Shown: in pieces, positions 54,121 to 64,000 of the stretch
Layout: each line of letters opens with the position of its first letter
Numbering within the stretch: position 1 is the stretch's first letter
NCBI RefSeq assembly: GCF_020184175.1
Contig: NC_065531.1
Span: forward strand, 28,479,213 to 28,543,212
From: Aphis gossypii
Taxonomy: Eukaryota; Arthropoda; Insecta; Hemiptera; Aphididae
Direction: 5' to 3'
DNA: 64,000 nt
Translations under genes and position numbers: made by a program
Notes under the pieces: generated by a model
Database searches by the model: none
The model's input: the letters and a program-made list of their open reading frames with translations, nothing else
Told to the model about the DNA's origin: nothing

Positions 54121-57100
54121 TTAGGATGTAAATTGTATTTTGTAAACTTTTTTTACTCCCACTACCCTTGATCCATTTTTGACGATTTTTGTTAGTGATG
54201 ATTCCAAGCTGGTTCTAATTATTCTCGTGATGCGATTAATCAAATCTTCTTTTTCAGAAAAATTTAATTGATTGAAGTAGGATATCATTTCTGGAGTTAT
54301 TTGTATAATACGTAAAGGTTTTGGGGTGGAAATATCTAATTTATACTCTTGAATGTTATTTGCCATAAGGGTAACATTTATTTGAAACTCTTTCATTTGC
54401 AATATCACGCAATCGGCTAAATTGAATCGTTCACCAATATTTATGGAAAAGTAAGTAGTCCCGGTTAGTTCATCGAAAGTAGTCCCCTCAGTTGGGTTAG
54501 GTTGCAATGGAGTATGTATTTGATTTTTGAGTTGTTTCAATAATTCATTGAATTCTTTTCGTGGTCGTGCAGATAATTTAGTTTTTATGTTATTAAAATA
54601 TTTCATGTTTACCATTATGGTACGTGATATGAATTTGTTTGCGATTATGTTAGAAAAAACTTGTAGAGAAGTAATATCTAAGTTGAAAAATGGTGGCATA
54701 TGACCTAGTAATGGATCGTCGAGTGATTTTATTAATTCACCGCTTATGTTGAGCTTAAATTCTTCACTTTTACAAAAATCTCCATAATCAATTGTTCCAC
54801 TAATCAATAACTCATCAGACACTCTTAAATCAACAAAATCTGGAAAATATCATATAAATACAAATAAATTTTTTATAATATTATAATGTCGAACTAAATT
54901 ATGACAAAATACAAATAAATTGTTGAAAAAAATATTGAACCATTATTTGTTGTATTAACACTATGATTATCCCTTTAATAGATTTTTATAGTCTTCAAAA
55001 TTATAAGAAATTTTAAGATAAGTATAACAGTCAATGTGATAATATGTCACAATCAAATTCTTAGATTATTACTAGATAGTTTGAACTTCGATTGACTATT
55101 TATAAAATAATGTAAAATAATTTGAAGAAAACTAGAAGTAGATAGGTAGATATGGGGTTTTTTTTTTATTTAAACAAAATTAGAAAAAAAATGCCGTTAT
55201 ACATATTTTTATTTTATCCTTTATGATAAGTTCAGTCTATGCCCAGTGTGTATTGAAGATTACAATGTTTCAAAGCAACAAACATTTTATGCGATGTACA
55301 ATCAACGTAACTTTGTAATAATATTACAATGTTAAAATGTATACAATGTATACGTTCTGTTTAAATAAAACAAAAATTTAAGATTCATCCTAGCGATATT
55401 ATAAAAATTGTGCAGATCTATAATTTTATAAATTATAATAATACATCGCATACTCGCATGTTTGTTACATAATTATGTTCAGTAATAACATTGAACTGTT
55501 CTACTTAAAACTTATCAGAAACATAATTTCAATTTTTCAGATTTCACAAAAGTACTATTTTAAAATAGTTTTGTATTCTACGAATATATACAAGTACACT
55601 CTTGGTTTTACACTCTCGGCACACTAGGTGAGTAAATTACTATAAATTTGTAAATAAAGGTAAGAGGATATCTTCTTCTATTAAGAAAATTGATAAAATT
55701 TAATATTATGAACATGAACTATAATGTAAACAGTTTTTTATTCTTTTTAGTTCATTAAATTCAATTTTGTTGAATGTAAACATTTAAAATTAGGTACTAT
55801 TATAGCTACTGGATTTTACAAATAAAAATTCCAGATATGACGGTGCTAATTAGTATTGATGTATAACACCTAAACACCTTCTAAAACCAACCAACTTTGA
55901 GTAGCTACAACACGATGATGAATCAACGAAAGTTAGTTGAAAAAAGCGGGCAAGTGGGTACCGTTCTGCTGTACATTAGGGGGTGGGGTTGACCTCGGAC
56001 TAGGGTAGGTTAAATTTGAATGCAATGATAGGTATCATAGTATACGAAAAACGATTCTGAACGAAGATGATTTGTCAGCCTAGGATATAATTTCCAGTGG
56101 TTGGTGAAAAAGGTGGTTTATGTTTAAATGGCCTGAATACACCAAAATTTGAATTCTTTTATAATTATTGTAATCTAAACTTATAAAAATATTGTATTAA
56201 ATTTTCAACTCTTAGCTACCAATACAAACATTTTTATGAATTATACCTACAAAATAATTTGCAAATATTCATAATTTTGACGAATTTTGACGAATTTTCG
56301 TGAATATTTGAACTTCAAATGCTAATAAAAAAAAAATTGTGAATATGTATTCTTATAATTTTTTAATCACTATAAGAATAACATATGAGGAACTTTGTAT
56401 ACAATTTTCAAGTATTTTGATAGGGCCAAAAAAATTTTATCGACCCTTCAAAAAAAATTTTTCAGAAAAATTGAAAATTTCAGTTGTCTATAAATAGCTC
56501 AAAAAAACTCAAAATATTTTGAAAATTAAATCAAGTAAATAAAATGCCAATCTTAATAATTAGTAAAATTTTTAAGTATCTACAAATTATACTTTTTGAA
56601 TTATAACAAATATCAAAAATCGTTTGAGGCTAAACCGTTATTTAACGCGGTTTTGTAAAAATTTAAACTTCAAACACTCATAAAAATTTTTTGTCTGAAT
56701 CCGGTAGAGTTTTTTTTACAGATATTTGAAGAAAAATGTATGGAGAACCTTGTACCAAATTTTCAAAACTTAGTTATAAAAGAAAAAAATTTTATGATTT
56801 TTCAACTTAAAAATTACTTACAAATTTTCGCGTTTTCGGCAGATTTCGTAAAAATTTGAACTATAAATGCTTATAAAAAAAAATTGTGACTAACGATTTT
56901 TAATTTTTTTTAACTACAATAAAAACAACTCATAAGGAACCTTGTATTAAATTTTCAAAACTTAAAAAAAAATTTCTCAAAAAAATCGAAAATTTCAGTG
57001 GTCTATAAATAACTCAAAAAAAGTCAAAATTTTTTGAAAATTTAACTATATACAGATACCACTGACATTAACATTTGGTGAATATTTCAAGTATTTTCAG

Positions 57101-59994
57101 TGATTAGTTTTTGAATTACAACCATAAAAAAAAATCGGTTTGGTCGAAAACTGGTTTTGCGTAAAAATTGCCGTTTTTCCGTCATTTTTTTTTTGTTTTT
57201 CTCGATTTTTTTGAAAACTGTTGGAAAATGTTAACTTTTTACCTCTATAATGCACCAAGGATATTCACTTTTACATCGGAAACCACCCCCATAGTTTGAA
57301 ATTGGAGCATTATTTCGACTAGTTATGCTGTACACAGACACAGACACACAAAAAAAAAAAAAAAAAAAAAAACACACATCATTGTAAAATCAATACATTC
57401 ATCACTTCGTTCAGAATCTAAAAATGAAAAAAATGGCTTTATTAATTTATGAAATCATTAATATAGGCTGCCATTTAAAAATCAATAGTTGATAGTTTTT
57501 TAACTATTAAATATAAGAGTGAAAAAAAATTAAAATTTAATACAGTTGTATAAAAACATGTATCTAGAAATTTGAAAAAGAAATTTATACTTTTTGAAAT
57601 AATGAGTGTTGTTTGATAAAAAAATCACTCCGTATATATATATATATTAATACAATAGATAAAGTATGTATCTTCATTCTACACGTACATAGATCAACTA
57701 ATTAATGATATGTACAAGGAATCAATATATCAATAGCTGAGTATAGTACCCCTTACGAATTAGTTACCTACTGACTGTCAAGTTTGATTTAAAATTAAAA
57801 TAAAAGTTATAAAAAAATAAATTTGGAGGTAAGACTTAGATTATAAATTCTAATTTTTCGGTTACAAATTATTACGAATTGGTTACTAATTTGCTAGAAC
57901 GTTATTTTACGCGTGAATTTTGGATTTCGTAAAAATTTAAACTAAAGATAATTTTATTTTAATTGACCAGGTAAGGCCATAATCTTTTATAATAATTGTA
58001 AGCCACACTTATGGAAAATCTTGTATTAATTTTTTAAGTCTTTTGACTCAGCCAAAAACATTTTATCGATATATTTTATATATATAAAAAAAAAAAAAAA
58101 CTAAACAAAAACGAATTTTTCAAACACCTTTAAATAGCCTTAAAATAAGCAAAATATTTTGAACAATAAATAATGTTAAGATAATGTTAATATATATATA
58201 CCTATAACTAGTGAAATTTTAAAGTATCTACGACTTATACTATTTGAATAATACCAAATATTGAAAATCATTAATTTCATAAAAATTTAAAAATATTCAG
58301 ACGCTCAAAACATTTTTTCCTATAATGACGCTTCATGTTTTCTCTATAGCTGTTTGAAGGAAAAGTTATAGAAAATTTGGTGTTGAATTTTACACCTAAC
58401 CTTGGATATAAATAAAATATTTTTATGAATTTTCAACTACAAATTACTTGCACATTTTTGAGATTTTAACATACTTATTTTTGTAACATTTTTAATTTTT
58501 AAATTTAGAGGACTATAAAAAAAAATTGTAACTAACTATTTTTTATTTTGTTTAATTACAATAAGAGAAACTTATAAAAAAACTTGTATTCAATTTTCAA
58601 GTTTTTTGGGCACCCAACATTCTTTTATCGACATTTCAAAAAAAAAAAATACTTTGAAAAATCGAAAATTTCAGTTGACGATAAATAGCTCAAAAAAGCC
58701 AGACTATTTCTAAAATTTTATCGTGTATAGAAAATGCTAATAAGAACATCATTAATTTCAAACAATTTTTTGTATATAAAATCAATGTGTATTCAAAATT
58801 TAAAAATTTCATTCTTAACTGGAAAAAATTATTTTAAAATATGAGGACATATTTTGTGTTACATTTAGGTGTGTCATGCAAAATATTAAAACATAAACAT
58901 TATTGATATTAAAACTATTAGGTCAAGTAAATATGTATGTAATATGTAGTATTAAGGTTTGGTCAGTAAGTTTTTATCGATATAGGGATACAACAAAATT
59001 TTAAGTTATAACTAGATTTCGCGGAAGCAGTGCACAAGCAGTCCCCGTGGCGTCGTCGATTTAAACCGCAAAAAAAAAAAAAAGTTATAACTAGATTAAA
59101 CAATAACATTATATTTTATAAGTGATAGGAATAGACAAATTGGGGCCTTTCAGTGGTGATCGCTTGATTTGGACACCTGTGACACTGTTAGACAATACAG
59201 TAAAGTAAATGTTAATTTTTAATAACTATTGTGTGTCTGAAGCGATTGTCGAATACGGTACTATAATGAAATAATAACAAGTAAGGAAATAAAATAACTT
59301 AGAATGTTTGAATAAAATACAATAATATAGTACCTATATCTATGATTTTTCTGAAATATTAAAAAAGATAATTTCAGCTTAAGAACATATAATTGAACAC
59401 AATATATAGATATCGAAGTACCTACCTAAATGTTTTTCTTTTATGTAACCACGAATGTTTTGTGTACTTTAATATAGTCAGTAAATTGTAAATTATGTTT
59501 ATTGTTTTATTAATGTTTTTAAGTGTCCATACCTGTCTTGTGTTCATCATTCTTCTTATCTTCGTCTTGAATGCTATCTTCTTCTATTTGTTGTTGTTCT
59601 TCTTCTATTAGTTGTTGTTGTTCTTCTTCAATTTCATCTTCAGTTGGCCTTCTCATAAACTCAAAAATGTAAACTATAGCTAATAACTCCACAATTATAC
59701 CACAAAACACAATATAATCCTTTAAATGCGGATACGTTTCTTCCAAATAGTTGAGAATATCGACTATATTGAGAGTGATTGAAATCATAAAACATAAGAT
59801 AGATACATAATTGTATTAATTACAATGATGAAAAAAATATTTGCAAAAAAGTTATATCAAACCTGTGACTGTGAATATACTCGTAAATATTGATTGGTGT
59901 AAGAAATAACTGCAATTTAAAAGTAACCAACGCATTAATTAAGAATACAATTAGACATCAAAATACTGATTTTAGAATAATTAACTTACTTCAT
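54121..59994 (-). CDS. Single-pass membrane protein of unknown family, 333 residues
   Basis: Four minus-strand exons join in frame: 59990-59994 (ATG AA), 59863-59909, 59533-59763 and 54121-54839 (stop 54121-54123). All introns are GT-AG, three of the donors/acceptors are strong (GTAAGT at exon 1, TTTTCCAG at exon 4), and the total of 1002 bases is exactly 334 codons. The start follows AATAACAATG, a good insect context. An alternative start at 59788 (MISITL) would need exon 3 to be unspliced at its 5' side. Residues about 34-53 form one hydrophobic helix (with one Glu), followed by RR, so the C-terminal part is predicted cytosolic. Residues 58-90 are a Glu/Gln/Asp-rich, likely coiled tract. 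Residues 92-333 form a probable globular domain (LNISGELIKSL, FSINIGERFNLADC, VVGVKKVYKIQF). I recognise no family. Confidence 0.7.
55937..57419 (+). repeat. Dispersed 1.4-kb repeat, copy B, with inverted terminal motif
   Basis: This is the better-preserved copy. GATTCTGAACGAAG at 56053-56066 is repeated exactly in inverted form at 57405-57418 (CTTCGTTCAGAATC), as in a DNA transposon. However, about 110 further bases upstream of the left motif (from AAAAAGCGGGCAAGTGGG, 55941) are shared with copy A, so the true left end lies outside. There is no open frame. It is likely a non-autonomous DNA element of a family I associate with aphid genomes. The class is uncertain. Confidence 0.8.
57890..58740 (+). 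repeat. Dispersed repeat, decayed copy C
   Basis: This segment shares with copies A and B the order of modules TTCGTAAAAATTTAAAC, TATAATAATTGTAA, CTTGTATT-A-TTTTCAAGT and AAATTTCAGTTG, but is much more divergent and lacks both ends. It has the same orientation as copies A and B. Confidence 0.6.
59003..59097 (+). mobile_element. Short poly-A retrocopy with 16-bp target-site duplication
   Basis: AAGTTATAACTAGATT occurs exactly at 59003-59018 and again at 59082-59097. Between them is a GC-rich 51-base segment (59019-59069, from TCGCGG to AAACCGC) ending in a run of about 12 A. A poly-A tail plus a perfect long direct repeat is the signature of LINE-machinery (target-primed) insertion of an RNA, here strongly 5'-truncated. 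The source RNA is not recognised. It may be a SINE, a structural RNA or an mRNA 3' end. It lies in an intron on the strand opposite to the gene's sense. Confidence 0.85.
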
Positions 59995-60270
59995 TGTTAT
60001 TTTATTTGATATAAATATTGTTTTGTAAATATTTGCTTTTCTTATATTTTAAAATGTTGTTTTTATTGTTGGACTTGAAAAAAGAGAAGTAGCATATCGT
60101 ACGCCAACCTCTACCTACACTAGTCAAACTATCGAATGTTTGCAGGAGCACGGTCCAGGCACTGTGTTTGCCAACAGCTGCGAGTCAATCAATATTTCAA
60201 CCCCAAAATTGGCATGCGCGAGTTGAAATAGCGGTCCAGACGACCGCGACATCAGTAGGTAAGTAAGACA
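59995..60270. promoter_or_regulatory. Putative promoter region, possibly bidirectional
   Basis: This sequence immediately upstream of the membrane-protein start becomes CpG-containing and less AT-rich from about 60090 to 60260. On the plus strand a strong donor (CAGTAG|GTAAGTAAG, cut after about 60261) could end a non-coding first exon of a divergent transcript. No TATA box is obvious. The call rests on position and composition. Confidence 0.3.
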
Positions 60271-60840
60271 ATTTTGGTAATCAATGATGTGCTGAAAGAA
60301 ATCCGGGAATATTGTATACGTGTATACGCCATCCTACGACACTCAGTCACTTTCGCAAACACCAAAATCATCAATACTAGTTGACTGAATTACCAACTGT
60401 TGGCTCAACACCGCACCATCAATATCAATTCTAAGAAACCCCACATAATAAAAATTTATTTTATTACATAATCTGCACCATTGAAAATAATTAATACATG
60501 AAATTGTTGAAAAATTAATAAAAGTTAATAAAAGTTAAAACACTATTTATTTTTATTGTAAAATTAACATTGGTAGCAGAAAAATTTTTTATGCAGTTAA
60601 ATTAAGAAATTTGATAAATACTATGAAATAGAAATAAATAATAATACAATTTTAAAGATAACACAACATCATATTTTTCATTAAAATATTTTGAGTTTCA
60701 TTTATTTAAAAAATGAGTATAATATAAATTTAAAAAAATCTTAAAACTTACAATCGGAATAAATAAATTGTAATATACATGTCGTGTACTTGTGCAGTGC
60801 ATACTATGTATAATGAGACTCAGTAAAGTATTGATTCCCA
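60271..60840. other. AT-rich intergenic stretch
   Basis: No gene is seen. A 72-codon minus-strand frame at 60698-60916 runs into transposon-end sequence and is not credible. Confidence 0.5.
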
Positions 60841-60855
60841 AGTTGAGAATCACTG
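60841..60855. repeat. Isolated hAT-type terminal repeat
   Basis: AGTTGAGAATCACTG is the inverse of the hAT-type end CAGTGGTTCTCAA with one mismatch. It faces the next hAT end at 60874, 18 bases away. It probably marks the edge of another decayed element to its left. Confidence 0.4.
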
Positions 60856-61007
60856 ATGCGTTATACATCAATGCAGTGGTTCTCAACCTTTTTTGATTCA
60901 CGTCACACTCACACACTTGACAACCACAACAACTACGCTGAAAACACTGTTTTCAATATTTATCCCGTCGTTGGTATCGCTATGCAGCGTCCCATCATTG
61001 GTATTGA

Positions 61008-61024
61008 GTGAGCGCCGCGCTCAC
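61008..61024. repeat. Subterminal hairpin of the piggyBac-like element (left)
   Basis: GTGAGCGC, one C, then GCGCTCAC form a perfect 8-bp palindrome. Related copies lie at 63149-63165 (GTGAGCGCACCGCTCAT) and 63332-63348 (GTGAGCACCGCGCTCAC). Confidence 0.8.
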
Positions 61025-61201
61025 CTCATTGTTTTTTCAACATTACTCATTATATAATAAACATAGAATATTGAAACCAACACCAAATTGTTTATATTTT
61101 AATCTTTTACAAAAAATATTCTTACAATTTTCCTTTGTTATAAATATTTTGAACAATAAAAATTAATTTATAATTTAATATATATAATAATATTATTATT
61201 A

Positions 61202-63061
61202 TCACTCATCTTGGCCCGAGTGCTCTGACATGATTTGTTGGTTGTTACACAGTATGCATGTAAATATTGTGTGCTCCTCAAAAATCGGTCTGCTACATAA
61301 TCTACGAAATTTATTTACATTTTAATATTGAAAATGGTATGAATTTTTATATTATTACAAAATACCAAATTATTTACTTACCATTTTTTTTTCGGATAAA
61401 TCGTACACTTAGGCCGACTACCACTGCTTGAGATTTGATCGACACTGACAGCAGTCTTGTATCCAGACAATTTTATAATTTGTTGACGAAGTGATATGGA
61501 TAAATTTGGTTGGTGGAAGCGATTTATCATAAACCGTTTTGTCAATTCATTTCCTAGGTTTTTCAAAAATTCACAACGACTTAAAATTTTCCCGGAATTT
61601 TCTCTATGTATAATTTGGCTGTTTATTCCAGCTATATTCATCAAGGAGAAAAATATGGTAAGTGACCATCTGCAACTAATTCTATAAACTGAATACTCGC
61701 CTTTCAATTCATCCACAACATCCACTAAACCTTTTGTTTGGTTGTAGAAAACTATAACTTTTTTTCAACGGATTCAGGATCAATGTCTCCTTGCTCATGT
61801 ATGGTTGAAATAAGTAATACATTTTTATTTTTTTTTTTTTGGTCAGTAAAATATTTTCTTCATATCCAAAAACAGATGAGTTCAATGTTCTTTTTTTTTG
61901 TGTCCAAAAAACATGGAGGAATTGCACGTTTATTTTTTTGTATTGTTCCGATCATAGTTAGGTTGTAATTTTTCAATAAATCTAATGATAATGGTATCGA
62001 ACTATCGAACTATACCAATTATCTATGGTTACATTACATCTCGTTTTTGAAATAAGGGCAACCATTCTTTTTACAATGCTCATAGGACTGTTATCTCACT
62101 TATACGGTCTATCTGGCTGTGTTCCAACATAAACTTCCATGTTTGCTGTAGGTATAGAAAGTACAGGAATCAACTAAAGCCTATATTTGTATTCCGTATT
62201 TATTAGGCTTATTCGGAATGTACTGCCGAAAACTACATCGCTCTCTAAAACCTTCGAGCATTTCGTATATTATGACGCTTTCTCCTACTGTATAATTATT
62301 TTGACAGCGTGTTACGAAGTTATCAAATAATATACGAATGGGTGTGAGTTTGTCAATTTGTTTTCTTGTAGCTTTAGTACCAATATCATCAAACCTCAAA
62401 GTCCTTAGTAAAATGTAAAATCGAGCTTTAGACATAACTGCACGAAAATATGGTGGTACTAGACCGTCATCTGACCATAAGTCATCGATATTCAGATGGT
62501 TGCCCGTAGCCCGTATAACTTCAGCTAAATACAAAAGTCCGAATAGTGAATTTATTTCAATATTTGATATTTCACGTAAGTTACTTTGATTACTATAATT
62601 TTGACGAAGTTTATCTAGATAAATATTAGTGCACTGCACTATATTATCAACATCTGAATTTGGAAAATATAATTTCCAACAATCTAAAATAAAATAGATA
62701 CAGTACCTATCGCGAGCAACTCTTTTTACATCTGGTAAATGCAAAACTATATTACGTCGCCGAGTGCGTATTTTATTAGACGGTGGGTCAAAAACCATTT
62801 AGTAATATTATCTTTCCCTAAGTAATAAGATGGTTCTGGTAAAGGACTTTGACTTCTCGAACGGTCTCGAGGAATAATTATTGATCTTTTATTATTATTT
62901 CTATTTGACTCAGAAAAATCATCGTCAGAGCCATCATATTCATTTTCAATATGTTCATTAGCACAGTCAACATAATCGGGATCAGCATCTGTATCATCCG
63001 AATCTTCTAAATAATCAATTTCTTCTAATTTTTTAAGCCGCGAAGACAAATTTTCAGACAT
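61202..63061 (-). pseudogene. piggyBac-type transposase, disrupted
   Basis: Homology runs from an acidic N-terminus (ATG at 63059-63061) through the DDE domain to a Cys-rich C-terminus ending at TGA 61202-61204. Recognisable blocks are F-CSFRQYIPNKPNKYGI (before 62184), ANMEVYVGTQP, TIDNWYSS (second catalytic Asp), VDVVDELKGEYSVYRISCRW (third Asp) and a final CILC...H metal-binding-like motif. Breaks are a frameshift near 62800 in a T run, a TAG at 62181-62183 where relatives have Trp, and further shifts between 61710 and 62170. The first catalytic DE reads YE, and RGRC reads RERC. The C-terminal exon joins through an 89-bp GT-AG intron (61293-61381). It cannot be active as it stands. Confidence 0.88.
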
Positions 63062-63331
63062 TTTAGAATAAAAACTTAAAAAAATAAATAAAATAAAAAT
63101 ATATTATGCGTACGCTTTTACGTAAAAATATTACGTCGATATTATTGAGTGAGCGCACCGCTCATTTTATGGATACTAATAACATTACATGATGATATCT
63201 AATCAAAAAATATTTATAAAATTAATATATTTACTAAAGTATATTAATTAGGCATGTGTTGATTTAAGGTATAAATAGTATCAAATGAATCAAGTCATAA
63301 ATAAACAAGTGGTTCTCAAAATACTAAAGAG

Positions 63332-63348
63332 GTGAGCACCGCGCTCAC
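63332..63348. repeat. Subterminal hairpin of the piggyBac-like element (right)
   Basis: GTGAGCAC, C, GCGCTCAC is a palindrome with one mismatch. It is the inverted partner of the hairpin at 61008-61024 and keeps the flanking ATACCAATG in inverted order. Confidence 0.8.
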
Positions 63349-63458
63349 CACGATACCAATGACAGTTAATTGTTATTCTAGAAATGTTTTTCTTGCGGCT
63401 CACCTAGACAATCTTGCAGCACATTATTGTGCCGCGGCATATCGGTTTAGAACCACTG

Positions 63459-64000
63459 TAATTAATTTATATATAACATGATTGGCCAGCGAGAAGAGTT
63501 TCGCGAGCCGCCTAATATATATTAATAAATATGGAAGAGCCGAAATGGAAAAAAAAGTTTTAAAATTATTATATATAAATATAAAAAATAAGAAAATAAT
63601 AAATAATTAAAAGTTAAAAAAAACATACCTATTTAAATATTATAACAAGAACACTATATTTTTTTGTAATTTTTTCCTATAAATTGTAATTTAATAAAAT
63701 ATACTTTTTTAAATACAGAAATTCATACTAAAAAAATTCTTTGTAAAAATTGTACGATAGAGCTACAAAAGTCTATACCTAACCTAACCATAGACAATAT
63801 ATACATAGATGGGACATTCCTATACCTATTGTACACGGTATACTGGGAGCGAAGTCGAGTCTACTAGTTATCATAATGGTTATATGCGGTTACAGATACT
63901 GGTTTATGATAAAACAAAATTTTTATCGTTATCAATAACCAAATTAACATTATACTATTGTTATCGTTATCATTTATGGTTGATACCACACCTAAATTAT
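63459..64000. other. AT-rich terminal stretch
   Basis: No gene is seen up to the window edge. A less AT-rich piece at 63775-63905 (GGGAGCGAAGTCGAGTC) may be part of another repeat. Two AACCT units near 63779 are too few for a telomeric array. Confidence 0.5.

Larger units (their letters stand above)
54840..59532 (-). other. 4.7-kb intron crowded with repeats
   Basis: This is the last intron of the membrane-protein gene. It holds repeat copy B, a decayed copy C and a poly-A retrocopy. Its remaining AT-rich DNA shows no exon. Confidence 0.6.
60964..63365 (-). mobile_element. Decayed piggyBac-like transposon
   Basis: This is a 2.4-kb element with a broken piggyBac-type transposase on the minus strand. 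Flanks are TTAT before 60964 and TTAA at 63366-63369, matching the piggyBac TTAA target with one change. The terminal regions share an inverted segment: left CATTGGTATTG then GTGAGCGCCGCGCTCAC (61008-61024), and right the same in reverse (63332-63361). A similar CCCGTCGTTGGTATCG precedes it on the left. The element is inferred to have inserted into a hAT miniature element. Confidence 0.75.
60874..63458. mobile_element. hAT-type miniature element interrupted by a piggyBac-like element
   Basis: The left end CAGTGGTTCTCAACC (60874-60888) matches the inverted right end GGTTTAGAACCACTG (63444-63458) in 14 of 15 positions, and CAG...CTG ends are typical of hAT elements. Without the nested piggyBac-like DNA the element would be about 180 bases long: 60874-60963 plus 63366-63458. 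The right half contains a GTGCCGCGGCA palindrome. The expected 8-bp target duplication is not seen (CATCAATG against TAATTAAT), so it has decayed or the ends come from different copies. Confidence 0.6.

Noticed and set aside
60698..60916. 72-codon minus-strand frame with hydrophobic stretch
   Set aside because: It begins inside the hAT terminal repeat and has no support as a gene.
61738..61968. 76-codon plus-strand frame rich in Phe
   Set aside because: It is antisense to the transposase and created by poly-T runs.
63775..63800. CCTAACCTAACC as telomeric repeat
   Set aside because: Only two units of a pattern that does not match the insect TTAGG array over any length.

Overview
The window reads as nuclear DNA of an insect, most likely an aphid. 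It is very AT-rich, full of TATAATATTATA-type runs and of ACCTA/GGTACCTA motifs that I associate with aphid genomes. Its genes have introns with canonical GT-AG borders, and its mobile elements are eukaryotic (piggyBac, hAT, LINE tails, a poly-A retrocopy). There is no operon, Shine-Dalgarno signal, CRISPR array or plausible tRNA/rRNA. The species call rests on composition and recognised repeat style, not on a marker gene.

Layout. Positions 1 to about 43800 form a gene desert in which I find no convincing protein-coding exon. It alternates long AT-rich stretches with about ten shorter CpG-rich, trinucleotide-rich blocks, near 1.1-2.2, 6.0-7.6, 12.2-13.4, 16.5-18.6, 23.7-24.4, 26.9-28.3, 30.1-32.5, 34.0-34.9, 36.9-39.1 and 43.1-43.8 kb. 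A possible core promoter with a tiny first coding exon (TATA box at 3784, ATG at 3843) lies near the left edge. The desert may therefore be a long intron or regulatory domain of a plus-strand gene, which is inference. It also holds a perfect 181-bp tandem duplication (34.1-34.46 kb) and a compact three-way-junction sequence at 24195-24245.

From 43.8 to 45.8 kb there are transposon remnants, including two LINE-like 3' tails. Two genes follow on the minus strand. The first (45787-50827, at least five coding exons, N-terminus not found) encodes a lysine/asparagine-rich, probably disordered protein with five copies of a 17-residue repeat, made by a 51-bp minisatellite inside the exon. The second (54121-59994, four exons, complete by my splice model) encodes a 333-residue protein: one membrane segment near the N-terminus, an acidic Glu/Gln tract, and a roughly 240-residue domain I do not recognise. 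Introns of both genes carry copies of the same 1.4-kb dispersed repeat. The second gene's long intron also carries a 63-bp poly-A retrocopy with a 16-bp target duplication.

The right end (60.84-63.46 kb) is a nested transposon: a decayed piggyBac-like element inside a small hAT-type element. The piggyBac transposase (minus strand) has frameshifts, a nonsense codon at a Trp position and loss of the first catalytic Asp. The rest, to 64000, is AT-rich with no gene seen.

Apart from the transposase, neither gene can be given a function from sequence alone. No gene-to-gene pathway is visible.
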